This document shows positions 11,317-25,665 of a stretch of DNA of 64,000 nt, one piece after another. Positions within the stretch are counted from its first letter, which is position 1; each line of letters starts with the position of its first letter. Under the pieces are notes generated by a model that made no database searches, was not told where the DNA came from, and saw nothing but the letters and a program-made list of their open reading frames with translations. Source of the stretch: Daucus carota subsp. sativus (taxonomy: Eukaryota; Streptophyta; Magnoliopsida; Apiales; Apiaceae); the NCBI RefSeq assembly GCF_001625215.2, contig NC_030381.2, forward strand, positions 53,617,214 to 53,681,213, in the 5' to 3' direction. The translations under genes and the position numbers were made by a program.

Positions 11317-13490
11317 TCACGACGTTAATGACCGCGACAGAAGAGGCAGATTCTTGGCCTCTGCAATCCAGCACCGTTCAATATCCTCCGCGATTTGCCT
11401 AGCATCCATGGATGCTCCAAGAAGGCCACGTTTGGTGAACCCCACCGCGTATAGCCCACTCTCGCCTTTCCAACCGTTGGGAAATGGCCGCCTAGGCAAC
11501 CCATCTTTCTCCGAAAACATTTCCCTCTCCTGGGGACAAAAGCACAAAGGGTTAGGGCCATTTATGATACTACATATCTTTCTTTTTTTAGGAGTCCCTG
11601 GAGCTTTATTGCGAAACCATGCATTATAACAAGCTGTATCCTAAGAATCAAGAAAAGTGATGGGAAAAAAGGGTAATAGATCAAAAGTTTGCAAGTACCT
11701 TTAGCCAAGAGGGTACGTTGCTTTTGTAGCCCGTTGCTAATATTATTGCATCGAAATTTTCCTTTTCTCCATCAACAAATTCCACTGTTTTCTTTGTTAA
11801 TCTTTGTATCCCTGGAACAACCTACACCAATAATCACATTTTCATATTAACACTGAAATTATTCTGTCATAAAAGGTCGTGTTTGTTGTGATAGTTAAGA
11901 ATAATATTGAAATTCTACCATATTTATTAAATGATGTATCGGATTGAATGTTATGTGACAATATAACAGTAATGTATCGGATTAAATATTTTACGTGACA
12001 ATATAGTATAATAGTCAATAATTTCTTTTATTAATTGTATATTGATTTCTAAATTGAAAATACAGGGTATACCTTGATATCTCCCTTTTTAATCCTATCA
12101 AGTGTCCCGACGTCGAGGACGGGCGTTTTACCGGCTGAATTCTTGAGCTCCAGAGGTCCGATGGACGGCCGGACAAGGCCAAGTTTAGAAGTATCTCCGA
12201 GCAAGATTCTACAAACAATCAACAAGAAAGTATCGACAAGGCGGACAGGAAACCACTTGAGCAACCACATTGACAGCCCAAAAGTCGATTTTCCAAGCAC
12301 CTCTCTGGGTAGAACATGTACCTAAACAAAGTTGAATCAATTCAAAAAGAAGGGTCACTTAGAAAAGATTTGGGACTTGCAAAAGGGACAACTCAAAAAA
12401 GATAGATATAAAGGAGTGTTCAAGTACGTGACAGTGCTGGAACACACATAGACACTAGCTAGAACTCACTCATCACTGCATGTACATAATAAACTAGGCA
12501 TGCATATCGGACCCGTTTGACTTAACTTAAAAAATTAAATTTTTCGGAACTAACTTAGTTGCACGCTAACTGGCCTCAACACCCGATATAACAAAAATAC
12601 AAATTAACGTATAATTTTAGATGATATTATGAATCGTTTTACCAAGAACTACATGCATAATATGCAATCACACCGCTTACACTACAAGAAAAACAGATTG
12701 GCGAGTGTATGATTAGTGACTGGTATCAGAGCGAGATGTCTACTCCTATATCAAGAAAACAATATATTATGTATGAATAAATAGAAGGATGATATATTAG
12801 AAGACGAATTAGATTTGAGTTGCAAATTCTTACAGCATCTCTAACAACAAGAGAAGGAGTAGCATTATGATTGCAAAGATCCAAACAAACTTCCATTCCT
12901 GAATTCCCACACCCCACAACCAAAACTTTCTTCCCTCCAAATGCATCACCACTTTTATAACAACTAGTATGCACAATTTCTCCACTAAACTCCTCCATTC
13001 CCCGGATCTCTGGCACCACCGCCTCCGCATTCTCCCCGGTAGCCACCACCAGCCACCGGCACACAAACTCACTCCTCCTCTCCTCCCCATCCCCCCTCCT
13101 CCCCACGCTCCTCACACGCCAAAACCCGATACTCGGATCAAACTCAGCTCCCTCCACACACTCATTAAACAAAGGGCTGATCTCAAATTTTGTTGAGTAA
13201 TCCTCAAGGTACCTCACAAACTGTTGCTTAGTAGGGTAAGTTGGGAAGCTTTGAGGGAAAGGCATGAGAGGAAGCTCACAAAATTGCTTAGGTAAATGAA
13301 GGCGAAGCCGATCATAGCTCTTGAGCTGCCACAAAGAAGCTACACAATTGGATCTCTCCACAACAACACTAGGTATTCCGCGTTGCTTAAGGCATGCAGC
13401 CACTGCTAGCCCGGAGGGCCCCGCTCCGACGATCACCGGACCAGGAACAAAAACACACCTCCGGTGATCCATTTCTCTTAAATAACCCAT
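11317..13490 (-). CDS. YUCCA flavin-containing monooxygenase (auxin biosynthesis)
   Basis: Four exons on the minus strand, 13490-12834, 12321-12073, 11821-11699 and 11529-11317, are each a multiple of three and join to 413 residues, the usual YUCCA size. YUCCA enzymes convert indole-3-pyruvate to indole-3-acetic acid using FAD, NADPH and oxygen, in the cytosol or at the ER. Visible motifs: FAD-binding GAGPSG at residues 22-27, [16 protein letters not shown] near 60-75, NADPH-binding GCGNSG at 193-198, the LATGY motif at 330-334 and a C-terminal [16 protein letters not shown]. The start is the first ATG of the frame; a second Met at residue 7 is possible. Family membership is firm. I cannot say which YUCCA subgroup. 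Confidence 0.95.
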
Positions 13491-13960
13491 AAATTTATAT
13501 AAAAAAAAAGAATAACGATTTTAGGGTTGATTTTAATCAAGTTGAGTGAGTGATCTGAACGAGAGGCATTGAAAAAAATGAAGGAGAGTCAAAAATGGAT
13601 GCAGAAAAGAAGGCAAAAAAGAGGAGAAGTTGAGGGGAGACTAAATAAAACAATGGATAAACTTTGTCTACAAACTTATCTTGAAGAAGATTTAGAAGAG
13701 ATGTAGAAATCCTAAAATGGTGGAGTGGATTAGGAGTTCTTATCCACCTAAAGATGTGTTTAATTTTGGTTAATCAATATTAACAATATTACAAGAGCTC
13801 TATTGCATTGTTTGAGTTCATAGGAGATGGAACTGAAGTGTATGTTTGAGACGATGTTGGGTAAGTGGTGGTGAGAAGTGAGGAGCATGGGTCAGGTATA
13901 TATAGGAGTTTGTTTTCTATATATGCCCGCGCATAGGTGACTATGTGACTAGATTCTGTC
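13491..13960 (-). promoter_or_regulatory. YUCCA 5' leader and core promoter
   Basis: On the minus strand a TATA-like TATATATAC lies near 13895-13905, about 410 bp before the start codon. The implied leader is roughly 370 nt. The order TATA, leader, ATG is consistent, but the transcription start is inferred. Confidence 0.4.
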
Positions 13961-16901
13961 TATCTTATTATATATTTATATTCTACTATTTTACTTTATA
14001 TGTTTTTAGTAGATAAAAAATATTATTGAAACATGCACTATATCATTAATTAAACCGGGCTATATTTAGACTGTACCGAACCGAAATCAGATATCAAGAA
14101 TTTACATTCAGATCGAATGATTATTTTATATAATTTTCTTTTAACTTTGTTTAGTATTATTTAAATTTTAAATATGTAAAAAAATTTCCATTAATATAAA
14201 TTTAAAAATAACTATATATCTTATATATTTAAAATAAAAATAACGTGAATTTGAATTTATTAACGTATGATATATAAAATTTATTCATTTAATTTATTAT
14301 ATTAATCTCTTTTATTCAAATAATATATCTTCCTTCGATAAACATTACTTAAATATTTAATGTTGCAGAAAAAAGAATTCACTGGACTTGGATATAACAC
14401 ATTTACTAAGTAGAGAAAAAGGATATTCCAAATGGACTTCGATAAGGTTTAATCTGGAAGAAATTTTCACACCACCAGAAATCAAATTTTGTATAACTTT
14501 AGACTTTAGTCATAAACAATTTTTGATCTATAAACATGTTGCATTTAGATACCCAAGATGAAGGTCGTTAGTAGATTTCTACCGTATAAATACTAGAAAA
14601 GATATATGCTAATAATATTATAATTAGTTCATGTAAGATTTTATATGATATCTCATCGACCATTATTAAAGGCTTAAAGCCCTCCTAAATTGTACCTTGT
14701 CACGTTGAAGTACCAAAGAATCATATGCCTCGAGCACTATTTAGGGCCATTTGGTTGAATTTAAAATAAAAAAATAGAACAGAAGTTAGAAGCTAGTTAA
14801 GAATTGAATTATAAGTGATTAAAGTGTTTAACAAAAAAGTAGAATTGCTGAAACAAAAGCTAGCATTCCTAACTTTTTATAAGTATTTATTACGGTACGA
14901 AATGCTTCTAACTTATAACCGAAAAGTTCGGGTTTGAAGGGGTAAACAAACACCCACTTACAAAGTGCAACATATGTCAAATAATATATAAATTTATTAT
15001 ATATATTCACACGTATACACAAAGTTGCATGAACTTTAAGTCGGGGATTTAAAATTAGTTTTAAGTCGAAAAATGTTTTAAATCTTATTTAAGTTTAAAA
15101 TAAGCCAGTAATTTATTTAAAATTTTCGAGTTATTTTTTTTAATGACTTAATTTAAAAAAAAAGTTACACATAAATTATTTTTATTATTACACTTTTAAT
15201 AACTCATAAATTATTTATAAGACAAAATTTCGTCTAAAAGATAATTAAAATTCCAAACTTAACACATTAAGTGATCACGTTAGCCTGATAACCTCCTAAT
15301 AATGATAGACTAATATCAATAATTTAGTTTATCTATACTCCGAAATCAGGAATATTTGGTTTATAATTAATTAAAAAGTCTCGAAACCTGTGTTAATATT
15401 GAGTGGATTAGAAATTTTGTAGTTGAAATGAGAATCTCATCGCCATAACACGAGAACCTAACCACATATTGAAATTTCATATGATTCTCGTTCTCATTCA
15501 TCTCCATTTTCATATTATTTTAATCCATTTCTGAAGATAATTTCTTTTTGTCTCTGATGAACCGGATTCACTACTACTGGCTACTGCCATGTGAATGCTA
15601 GGGTTTCTTTGATTATGATTTTTGCTATGTAAAAGACGTGAGAATTAAAACATGATAGTAGATTAGTAGTTAGATAAGGTACTTGAATAATTATATCTGT
15701 TTTTTTAAAATCGATGATTACTCATTATTTTATAACTCGTCGATCGGACTGATTAAATTTTTAATTCATCTAATTGCTTTTTGATTAATCTTAAATTAAT
15801 CTAATTAATTTTTAATTGATTATTATTGGGTCTCTTCGCTCCGAAGTACTTTGTTTCAGTAAAATTGTCATGTATCACTCCAACTTTTCAATTTGTAGCA
15901 TAGACACATAGTATATTATATATCACTTGTATCTAGTTTTCTAAAAATCCCCGATTTAACCGATTAATCCCCTGCAAGGTTGGCCACCGATTCGATTTTT
16001 GAAATCCGATAAATTCTTATATATATATTTCTTAATCGAAGTATATATGATATATTATTAAAATTAAAATATTATATTACTTTAAATATGAATAATTATA
16101 GAGTTTATGAATATAATAAACATATTAGTTACTAAATATCTAATATAATAATAACTAAATATTAAATAATATTTTAATATAAAAATAAATCCGATTTTCA
16201 CTCTGATTAATCCTTCCGATTAATCCCCGATTTCTGATTAATCTCTGAATCGATAGTTCAGCCGATTAGGTCCGATTCCCGATTTCTGTAACACTGCTTG
16301 TATCATGTTCTAATAGCCCAACTTATTTATTGTTCCCTGATATTTTAATATACAGAATTATTAGGAATAATTATAGGCTCGTAGGCCGTAGCTAATGCAC
16401 ACTGTTATCAAGAAAATGTCCCATGCAATACTCCAGGTGGTACCGGTTATACATGCATTATTCCACTATGAAAAAAGCCTGGGATATCTTAATTTAATAA
16501 AGAAAAAAGCGTGTGTAATATTGAAAGTGCCAAGTTTAATTGGGAGCAAATATGAATAAGTCCCTAGTTACGTGTATTATTGAAATAGAAGATAGGCACT
16601 GTTCGGAAAAAAATAATCAAATAATAAGTAGCTTCAGAGTTAAGTTTGGAAGCACCTGAAAGGGCACATACATAAAATAAGTACACATAAGCTGTTGGTA
16701 TAGTGGACTTTTTGATTTTGTATATTTTTATTTATAAATAAAGAAAAAGGTGTTTATTGACACGTATTTAGAGCTGAAAAAATTTCATATGTATTTTCAT
16801 ATTAATAATTATTTGTTGATTAATTTATCAATAATATATTTGATTTGTTTTAGCATATTACATTGTTATAAATGAAATGTTATTTTTCAAAATTTGACAT
16901 A
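13961..16901. other. AT-rich intergenic region with decayed GATTAATC repeat
   Basis: No gene seen. From about 15700 to 16290 the words GATTAATC and CGATT recur densely and the tract ends with TTTCTGTAACACTGC. It resembles the tract at 2330-2510 and is probably a decayed transposon family member. Confidence 0.4.
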
Positions 16902-17340
16902 TCTATACTATACTATTAAAACCGAAACATTAAAAGTTTGGTCGGTCGGTCGGTACTTGGGCCAAAATACGGGCCTATCTATATAATCAATTATTCTGGG
17001 CCTATTTATATAAATCTATACTATACTATTAAAGCCGAAACATTAAAAGTTTGGTCGGTCGGTCGGTACTTGGGCCAAAATACGGGCCTATCTATATAAC
17101 CAATTATTCTGGGCCTATTTATATAAATAATTATTCTTTTTAATTTGGGTCAAAGTACGGGCCTATCTATATAACCAATTAATAATAATCCTTTTAAAAC
17201 TGAAACATTAAAAGTTTGGTAGGTCAGTACTTGGGTCAAAATACGGGCCTATCTATATAACCAATTATTCCGGGTCTATCTATATAACCAATTATTCTTT
17301 TTAATTTGGGCTATAGTACGGGCCTATCTATATAACTAGA
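16902..17340 (+). repeat. Tandem repeats of the Helitron 1 5' end
   Basis: The first 113 bp (16902-17014) are repeated almost exactly from 17015, including the terminal TCTATACTATACTATTAAA. Shorter, more diverged units follow near 17200-17340 and again near 17580-17650, each with GTACTTGGGyC and ACGGGCCTATCTATATA. The repeated piece includes the element terminus itself. Confidence 0.85.
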
Positions 17341-18483
17341 TAATCCTTTTTATTGAAATATATTACTTTTTTATATTTTTGACTAAAAAACTCAATCTTC
17401 TAAAATAACATTGAGAAACATGGTAATTACTTTTTTAACTAAAATATATTATCTTTTTATAAATTTTCCAACTAAAAAATTAATCTTTTACAATTAATAC
17501 GGACATGGGCGACATATTTATACGTAAAGATGTGTGCCAAAAGTCTAAAAGTCAAATAATAAAAAATAGAGGGAGTATTATTATATTGGTCGGGCGGTCG
17601 GTACTTGGGCCGAAGTACGGGCCTATCTATATATATAACCAATTATTCTTTTTAACTAAAATAAATTATCTTTTATATATTTTTTAGATAAAAAAATCAA
17701 TCTTCTAAAATAATATCGAGCAACATAGTAATTGTCTTTTTAATCAAAACGCTTTATCTTTTTTAGATTTTCTAACTAAAAAAACCGAGTTTTTACAATC
17801 AACACGGGCGTCATATATATAAAAATATAATATCATTAAATATAATTATTAATAAATAACATGTGATATTATTCAACCAAAATACATTAATAACATTATT
17901 TTTAAATACTCTAATGATCTCATATTAAAAGAAATATTACAAATCTGTCATATACTATATATTATTACACTATTAAAGCCAAAAATAAAAATTCACTTGG
18001 TTGGTCAGTTAGTTGAGTTTGGTGAATCGTTTGGTATTCGACCCACGGAGCTCTTAAATTTATAACATGTTATAGTATATTTTTTATTATCAATTAAACC
18101 AAAACATCAAATTTAGGTTAGTATGATGGGGAGGTATTTGGTTCATGCGTATGTTTTATACCATATTATTAATTATTATTAACTAAATATCAAAGGTTGA
18201 TTGGTTAGTTTATATCTGAGTTTATAGGCCACCTTAAATTATAACATGTAAAAGAAAATATTTTAACATTCTCATTAAAATATATATGTTCGACCTAATT
18301 TTCAATTAGCCATTTAACGGACTTAACTATGAAGAATTTATCCAACTGTTAAGTAAAAAATTTATTAAACCATATTATTCTATCATAATTTTATTTTTAC
18401 AATAAAATTAGGTAACTTTAAAATATATATAATAAAATAACAAATAAGTTAACCGCCCGTGCATTGCACGGGTTATAAGCTAG
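16902..18483 (+). mobile_element. Non-autonomous Helitron 1
   Basis: The element starts with TCTATACTATACTATTAAA directly after an A (16901). It ends at CTAG (18480-18483) directly before a T (18484), matching Helitron insertion between A and T. Eight bases before the end is a hairpin, CCCGTGC-ATT-GCACGGG (18456-18472). No RepHel frame is present, so it is non-autonomous. The 5' part is expanded by tandem repeats containing GGTCGGTCGGTCGGTACTTG. Confidence 0.85.
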
Positions 18484-19702
18484 TTCTTAATTTATATCAA
18501 GCATATTCAAATTATCTATTTGACTCATGTTGTAATCTTATTATTTCAGACATATCAATGAATACAAAAAGTAAATAATCATACAAATATCCGTTGCCTT
18601 TGGAAGTAAAGTAACAAAATAAAATCTTAACGAATATGTTTACATTATTGTGTAGAGTAAAATTTATATCATGAATATTATTATATTTATAATTTGATTA
18701 AATATTTAAAATAATATTAGGAAATTAAAAAATTTATTATTACACTAGTAACTAAAATATAAAAAGTTAATTTCTTAAATGTAAACTGGATAAAATGAAT
18801 TTAGAATTAGTCGACATATTTTGGACAAAAAAATATAATTGAAACTAGAACAAATTCAATATCATAATCAATCTTTTATTAAAGTTTATGTACTCCATCT
18901 CTCCCTGATATTTATTTTCAAAAATTTCAATTCCACTATTCTTCTTTGTCTATAAATTCATAAGCAAAATTTAAAATGCAACATTTTATGTTTTCATTTT
19001 AATAAAATATTTCATTTGTGTGTAATATTAATATAAGGTAGATAATAATATAATATACAACAAAAATATTATTGTTTATTGACATAAAAAATAATTTATT
19101 ACCAATATTTATGTGCAATTTTCACAAAAATATATATTAAATCAAATTTTAACAAAAATATTTATTACCAATATATATGTTAGAAGAAGGGAACACAATG
19201 AACACCAAAACTCCGCTCCTCAATTATTTTAATTGAGTGCATGCACGTATATATTACTTTGCAAGTACCATTATGGGGTGAATATATAATATTGATTAAT
19301 GCAATCACGCGCGTATAAGTTGACATAAGATATTAATTGTTTAAAACCTATCAAATTTCAAGTTAGAGCTCTCTGTACCTTTTAAAAGTGTACTATTACT
19401 TTTTATTTCTTTTTGGACAATTCAAACAATTAATAATTAATAACTTTTAATATACGGGAGTTAATAAATAACATTATTACATTAGGAATATTATGTAATG
19501 GTTCCACTTAAACTCATAGAAGATTTCATATTTAAGTTTTAAGTTCATAGTTCGATTAGACATGAGGAGGACAACACTACTTTTTCCTAAATGTGTCACG
19601 AAGTATAAAGTGCTTCAATGTTTATAGGGCAAGCACCCTTATTATTATAATAGTTTTAGAATGAATCTGATTCATGATAATAAAGCTTCACCTTAGTCCA
19701 AA
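18484..19702. other. AT-rich spacer between two Helitrons
   Basis: No open frame of note. Around 18890 there is a TACTCCATCTCTCCCTGA stretch that resembles a Stowaway-type terminus, but no partner end was identified. Confidence 0.35.
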
Positions 19703-21331
19703 TCAATATATATATATAAAGGAGGATGCGGCGTCTCCAGAATTGTTCAATTCAGTTTTCTGATTTTTCTTAAATTTTGAAGAAAAATATATAATTATAA
19801 TTCAAAAAAAGAGGTTTGAGAATTCTAAAGGTAATATAACTCTTTTCTTGGATTCTAAAGCTAATAATACTCTAGAATTTCGATAATAGTTCGATTTAGT
19901 CTTATATATTTCTTGAATTTCGAATAGAATATAATTCAAAAAATGAGGTTTAAGAATTCTAAAGGTAATATAACTCTTTTCTTATCGGATTCTAAAGCTA
20001 ATAATACTCTAGAATTTCGATAATAGTTCGATTTAGTCTTATATATTTCTTGAATTTCGAATAGAAAATAAAATTATAATCCAAAAATCAAGTTCAAGGA
20101 TCTTACAGGTAATGCAATTCTTTTTTATTATTGGATTCTAAAAATAATAAAATTCTTTTCTTATAATTTTCTTAAATTTCGGATAGAAAATATAATTATA
20201 ATTTAACAAAATTAAGTTCAAGGATCTTACAGGTAATACAATTCTTTTTTTTTATTGGACTCCAAAATAATAAAATTCTTTTCTTATAATTTTCTTAAAT
20301 TTCAGATAGAAAATATAATTGTAATTTAAAAAATCAAGTTCAAGGATTTCAAAATTTAATACAATTCTTTTTTTTTTTTTGGATTCTAAAGATAATACAA
20401 TTCTTTTCTTTTTAGGAATGCTAAAAGGAATAGGATTATATTTATTTAAACTAACAATCATTGATAAAATACAATTTATTTTTAAGATTTGTAAGGTAAT
20501 ACGTATAATTTTTATGTTCGATTTAGTCTTATAATTTTCTAAAATTTCGAATAGAAAATAAAGGATTGTAAAGAAAATAATCAATAAAAAAAACTAATAG
20601 CAAAAAAAAATTAGAACCATAAAAGAATAATAATTTTTAACTAATAAATAGGAATCAAAAAATAAAAATAATTAACAAATGAAATAGGATATATAAAATA
20701 GGAATCATATATTGAGTTTATGATAATGTAATTGATTCTTGATTAGTATTGTGTTTGACGGGCACGAGAGGCGGCCCAAACTACTTTTTATCTAAATAAT
20801 AATAATAATTTTACTATCAGTATTATGTTTGACGGGAAAATGGTTAAAATAATTTTTTATCTATATTATAATATATTTTTTTGTTAAAACGGGACCACGG
20901 TTCAAAATAAATTTTATCCAATTATAATATTTAATATTATCATAATTAGAATAATTTTTATTAGTATTGTGTTTGACAGTAAGGCGACTCAAACTAATAT
21001 CTAAATTATGATGTTTTGTTATTAGTATTGTGTTTGACAAGAGAGCGGCTCAAACCAATTTTGATCTAAATTATAATATTTAATTTTATCATAAAAGTAA
21101 TAATTATGGATTAATATTGTTTTTGACGGGAGGGGTGTTCGAACCAATTTTATTATTAGTATTTTATTTCAAAGGACGGCCACTTAAACAAATTTGTATA
21201 CCAATTATAATATTTTTTTTATGTGTGATATGTTTAACGGGATGATGACTTAAAATAATTTTTATGCTATTATAATACTGATTCATATCAAAATTTACCA
21301 CGCCGCCGCGAAGCGCGGCTTTTTTCACTAG
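19703..21331 (+). mobile_element. Non-autonomous Helitron 2
   Basis: The 5' end TCAATATATATATATAAAGG follows an A at 19702. The 3' end is the GC hairpin GCCGCG-AAG-CGCGGC (21305-21319), a T run and CTAG (21328-21331) before a T. Internal sequence is made of two families of imperfect repeats. On the left are units with TTCTAAAGGTAATATAACTC or AAGGATCTTACAGGTAATAC. On the right are units with TAGTATTGTGTTTGACGGG. There is no protein-coding frame. Termini differ from Helitron 1, so it is another family. Confidence 0.8.
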
Positions 21332-22860
21332 TTTTATTATATAGAGTAAAGAAAGTTTCTATAACTGTGTCCATTAGTCCTGAAATTTTAAAATAATTTT
21401 TCTTTTTTATATAATTCTCTCTACATTTTTTTAATTTCAAAATATTGGAAATTAATATTCAACCCCCTTCTATGATAGTTTGCTCGTGAATAATATATTC
21501 GTGGTTAATTTTTGTTGATTTGAGTTGTTTGCAAAATTGCAAGTAGTATTTTTGCAAAATCCAGCAATTATATAAAAAGATTATTTTTATTATAAAACTT
21601 TATTAAAAGAGAAAAATGTAGCACTACTCCGTGTTGTTTTTATTTTCAAATTTTTTTTCAATATGGAAATCCAAATATCGTTCCGGAGGCGAACTTGTGA
21701 TCAAGAGAATACAAATCCCGACCAACCCTCGGGCTTCATTTTCGAATTCGAACAGAGTTGGGTGAAGTTTCTCATTCTTCCGGGCTTGCTACGCGAATGG
21801 GGCTTTTCACTATCTCATTGTGTTCTGTTGGGTCATATGTTTCGTTGTGTTTTTAATTGGACTTCTCAACATTTTTTCTAATAAGAAAGATGGAAATTGA
21901 AAGGGCCGAATAAAAAAAATCACCAAGCCAACCTACCGTTGATATACATTGGGCCGATAGTTTAGTTCAGCTGTACTTATTGGAATTGGATTTGAGTGCC
22001 AAATCAAAACTTAAAGGGCCCAAACTTATATTAATATATATGTAAAAAAATCTATAATGAATTTGATTATTTTGTTTTGCCAGGTTTAATGAATGTCATT
22101 CTAAATGCAGAGTGAAGATATCCATGGTCAGAAATTGGGTAAAATAATTTTAACATGTTATTAAAAGATATTTTAATCTGCAAAATTTGATTATTGTGAA
22201 AATTTATTTCCACTTATTCAAATTCAAGTATGAAAAGCCTGAGAAAAAAAATGTAAACATGAAAAAAAAAGATAGTCTAACAAAAAAATAATGGGATTCG
22301 AGCATAATAAAGTTGGATTATGTATTTTGTCAAAAAAAAAAAAGAAGTTGGATTAATGTACGTAAGAGTGAATTTTTATGAACAAAATTAATATATATTA
22401 TCGGATTTAAATTTTTCACGTAATATATGCTTTTTTTTACTTAAATTATCATTCTTGTATTTCTTTTTGGATGTTTTGATTTTCAGGACCATGAAAAGAG
22501 ACTTATGAGTTTTCTTATTTAGACTTTAAAATCTTATTATCTAAACGTCTGGAGATATTTTGTATATCTTTCGGTTAGATGATAAATTTTGATGGATGAA
22601 AAAAATCTCTATTTTTTATGATACAACTCATGAGAATGTAGGCCCTGACAAAAAATAAAAAATAAAAAAATTAAAATCAATATACATTCTTACATAGACT
22701 CTTACAAAAATGAAGATTCCAACAAATAAGTCGGACGCATTTATTTATCAAATTATTGCCATCAGTATGCTGTTGAATTGGTTTCTTGATTTGGTTACCG
22801 AATAGTACTCATGGCTCTAAAATGTCTCTTTCTCGTAATGTTTCATTTATTAAGACTAAA
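21332..22860. other. Intergenic region between Helitrons
   Basis: A 72-codon open frame at 21663-21881 (+) begins with ATG but resembles no family I know. It has no supporting introns or flanks, so I do not call it a gene. The rest is AT-rich without features. Confidence 0.4.
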
Positions 22861-22890
22861 CTAGCTTTATAGCCCGTGCGAGGCACGGGC
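22861..22890 (-). mobile_element. 3' terminus of a minus-strand Helitron (Helitron 3)
   Basis: Read on the minus strand, the hairpin GCCCGTGC-CTC-GCACGGGC (22890-22872) is followed by TATAAAG and CTAG (22864-22861), then a T. This is the same terminus type as Helitron 1. The element must extend to the right. A possible 5' end, TCTATTATATATCTTATAC after an A, lies at 29145 on the minus strand, which would make it about 6.3 kb, but that end is uncertain. Confidence 0.65.
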
Positions 22891-25665
22891 ATGCTCTATA
22901 TACAAGTTTTTGTTATAAAATTGGATAGAAAATATTGCTGAATTAGATAAGAAATGCACTGTTTATGGTGTTTTAACTGTGAACTTGTTATGATAACGAG
23001 AAGACTTGCTCAAAATAAGTGTTAAATGTTGTAAAATGGTAGAAAGAGGTAGTTTATCTTTCTACATTGCAAAGTTTTATCCATTGCATTGGACACTCCT
23101 CCCACAGATTTTTCAAGAGATATTTCTGTTCTAAGAGGTTCCTTCCGATGTAGTACCATTTAGATAAATACATCTCCCCGTGAATATAATTCTCATGTAA
23201 AATTATAATCTCCTACACAATAATAGCGTAATACAGATTTGATCGTAACATTATTCCGTGTATTTGACAAACAAATAGTAGATTTTCTATCTATGACTTT
23301 GAATATGGGAAGATTATTAGAATCATGTGTTCCATGACTCCATAACACTCATGTATACTCTCTTCTTCCAAAACTCTCTAGTTGGGATGATCATCAACTA
23401 AAAGCAATGCCCAAGCAAGGACAGCAAGGACATATGACTATATGAGGTGGTCTTCTAAGGCCTCAATTTAGCTTCTTCATTCTCTCGATGTTGCTATTAT
23501 TGGTTATATACTTGCACTTATGTACATGTAGCAAAAAAGACCAGTAAAATAGACAAACTTTTAATATAGCAGTAAAATTGGAGAGTACCAACCTCTCCGA
23601 TTGTATACTGTTTGCAGAGGCTTCATTGCTGGTTGAATTTGTTGATGTATTTAACTACTGGGTTGTTTGAATAGTAATGCATCTTCCTTTGGTGGCATCC
23701 AGTGTTCCTGTATCATTTCAGCTGAAGTTTTTTGCACGTTTATTGGCATTCAACTTAAGTCTACATACCCAAAAAAGCATTGACAAAGTTCTGAATAAAA
23801 GTTGTGCAAGCATTAAGCATCCTGCCTCCAAAAATCGTTTTTGTATATGTATATTCCTTCAACATAATTTAGATTGCTATCATTAAAGACTGCACTTTCT
23901 GGTAATTGTTTTCAGGTGGTTTGGTTTCGAGAAAGTATTGTAAATCTAAGCAAATGTATAAGGCCTATAAGCTAACCTTAACCAGTCAAAGACAGAATAT
24001 AAAAACTACAAGAAATTTTTGAAAGCTCTAAACAAAGTTGAGTAATTATAATATTAGTCTTATTTAAGTACGATGACCAAGATGATTAGGCAAAAAATAA
24101 ACATATCTGAGTTATTTTAAACACTCTAAATTTTGATCGATCAGTTTTCAGTTAGTGGATTGGCATTTTACTGGATGAGTTACAGTCTCCTCACTACCGG
24201 CAATGCAGGCTGACCAGAAATTTTATAATGTAAACCACCACCCATTAGTCGCAGAATTAGCAAGAGTTAGCGGTAGCTTAACTGACACAAACAATCGCAA
24301 ACTGGTTGCAGAATCATATACATATGAAAGAATAGATCATTAAGCCTCAAATTTCCGAGGAAAAGATACTACCATTATTAATAGACAAGTGTTCCTATAT
24401 TTAAGCATGTATCATCCTTCATTCAACGATCTCCTTGTACCAGGTAGTAAATAAACCTAAGTCATTTTATTTAACTAATCTAGCATACAACATCAGTTCG
24501 CCAATACATAATACCACACAATTGATTTTCAAAAAGCAGCAATTTTTCACAAGTCGTGCAGCAAATCAATAGCAACATTTTTTTGCATTAACATAAGCTC
24601 CTAATAAAATCTAGCTACGCTAGCAGAATATAAGTATTACACAAGCAATCCTCCGATCTACACCGAGTCAAGATAAACTGAATATATCCATAGTCCTATC
24701 TATTGCTATAAAAATAGAATGTTTGAGCTTAAATCCAGTACCTTTTTACATCAACTCTGTTTCATCGAGCTTGTTGATATTGAATATTTTAGAAGTATTC
24801 TCTTCCTCTTGAAATCACCCGAACCTCGATACACACTTTCTGCAAAACAGAAACCTGTAATTACACAAACATATACAATAACTTATGTAATTATGCCAAT
24901 ATCACAAATTCTATAAACCCTAAATAATATAACACATAAGATCGAGTAACTATATCATGGAACCCCCGTACTATAAAATCGAGTAACTATAATGTTTTCA
25001 GAAGTATTCCCATAGCAGCCATAAAGAGAACATGTAAGCCATTGAGATCTTGCAATATGCAACTCCACTGCATATTGTATTATTACCTTAACAAAAAAGA
25101 ATACGAGAATTAGCACAGAGCATGTTAATCAAGGACTGTACAAGAACCAGTACTCTCAGTCGGACTCAATCTTGATGTTTAAACTGCCCTTGCTTTGTCA
25201 AATGCAAACAAAACACATCAGAGTCAATAAATCATTTTAAGCATCAAACAATAGATTAATTTAACACGAAGTCAGTAAAAGTATAGGATTACCATAAAGT
25301 GTTGGAGAGTTCATGCTAATCCAGTTTAGATGGAAAAAAGAATTATAAGTATGTTTAAGACTTACTATTTCATGCTGTCACTACTGACCTTGCTTATCAG
25401 AGCGAAATAAATTAATCACGGTTCATTTCTTATAAATTAATCAAAATCCAAACAATTAAATCAAACAGCGCCACAGTGAGCATACATAATGATTCATCAC
25501 ATTCCCGTGTAAAAATAAATTCTGCTTGTGGGGGAGACAAAAAGGGGCCTATGACAAAATCCCTGGTTTGCAGGAAAGAAATTGCTATGAGGCCAGAAGT
25601 GAGAATATAGAAGGTTACTTGATGTAGATTTCAGTACTTCGACTGTTGATTAGGCTTAGGCTTAA
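22891..25665. other. No gene recognised; possible interior of Helitron 3
   Basis: Only short frames. Base composition is less extreme than in the neighbouring AT-rich deserts, and there are scattered polypyrimidine tracts before AG, which would fit decayed gene sequence. I could not connect exons to any known family. Confidence 0.35.

Noticed and set aside
11192-11629. 145-codon plus-strand frame
   Set aside because: It is antisense to the last YUCCA exon and its 3' flank.
21663-21881. 72-codon open frame as a small gene
   Set aside because: It has an ATG but no family match, no promoter sign and no conserved context.
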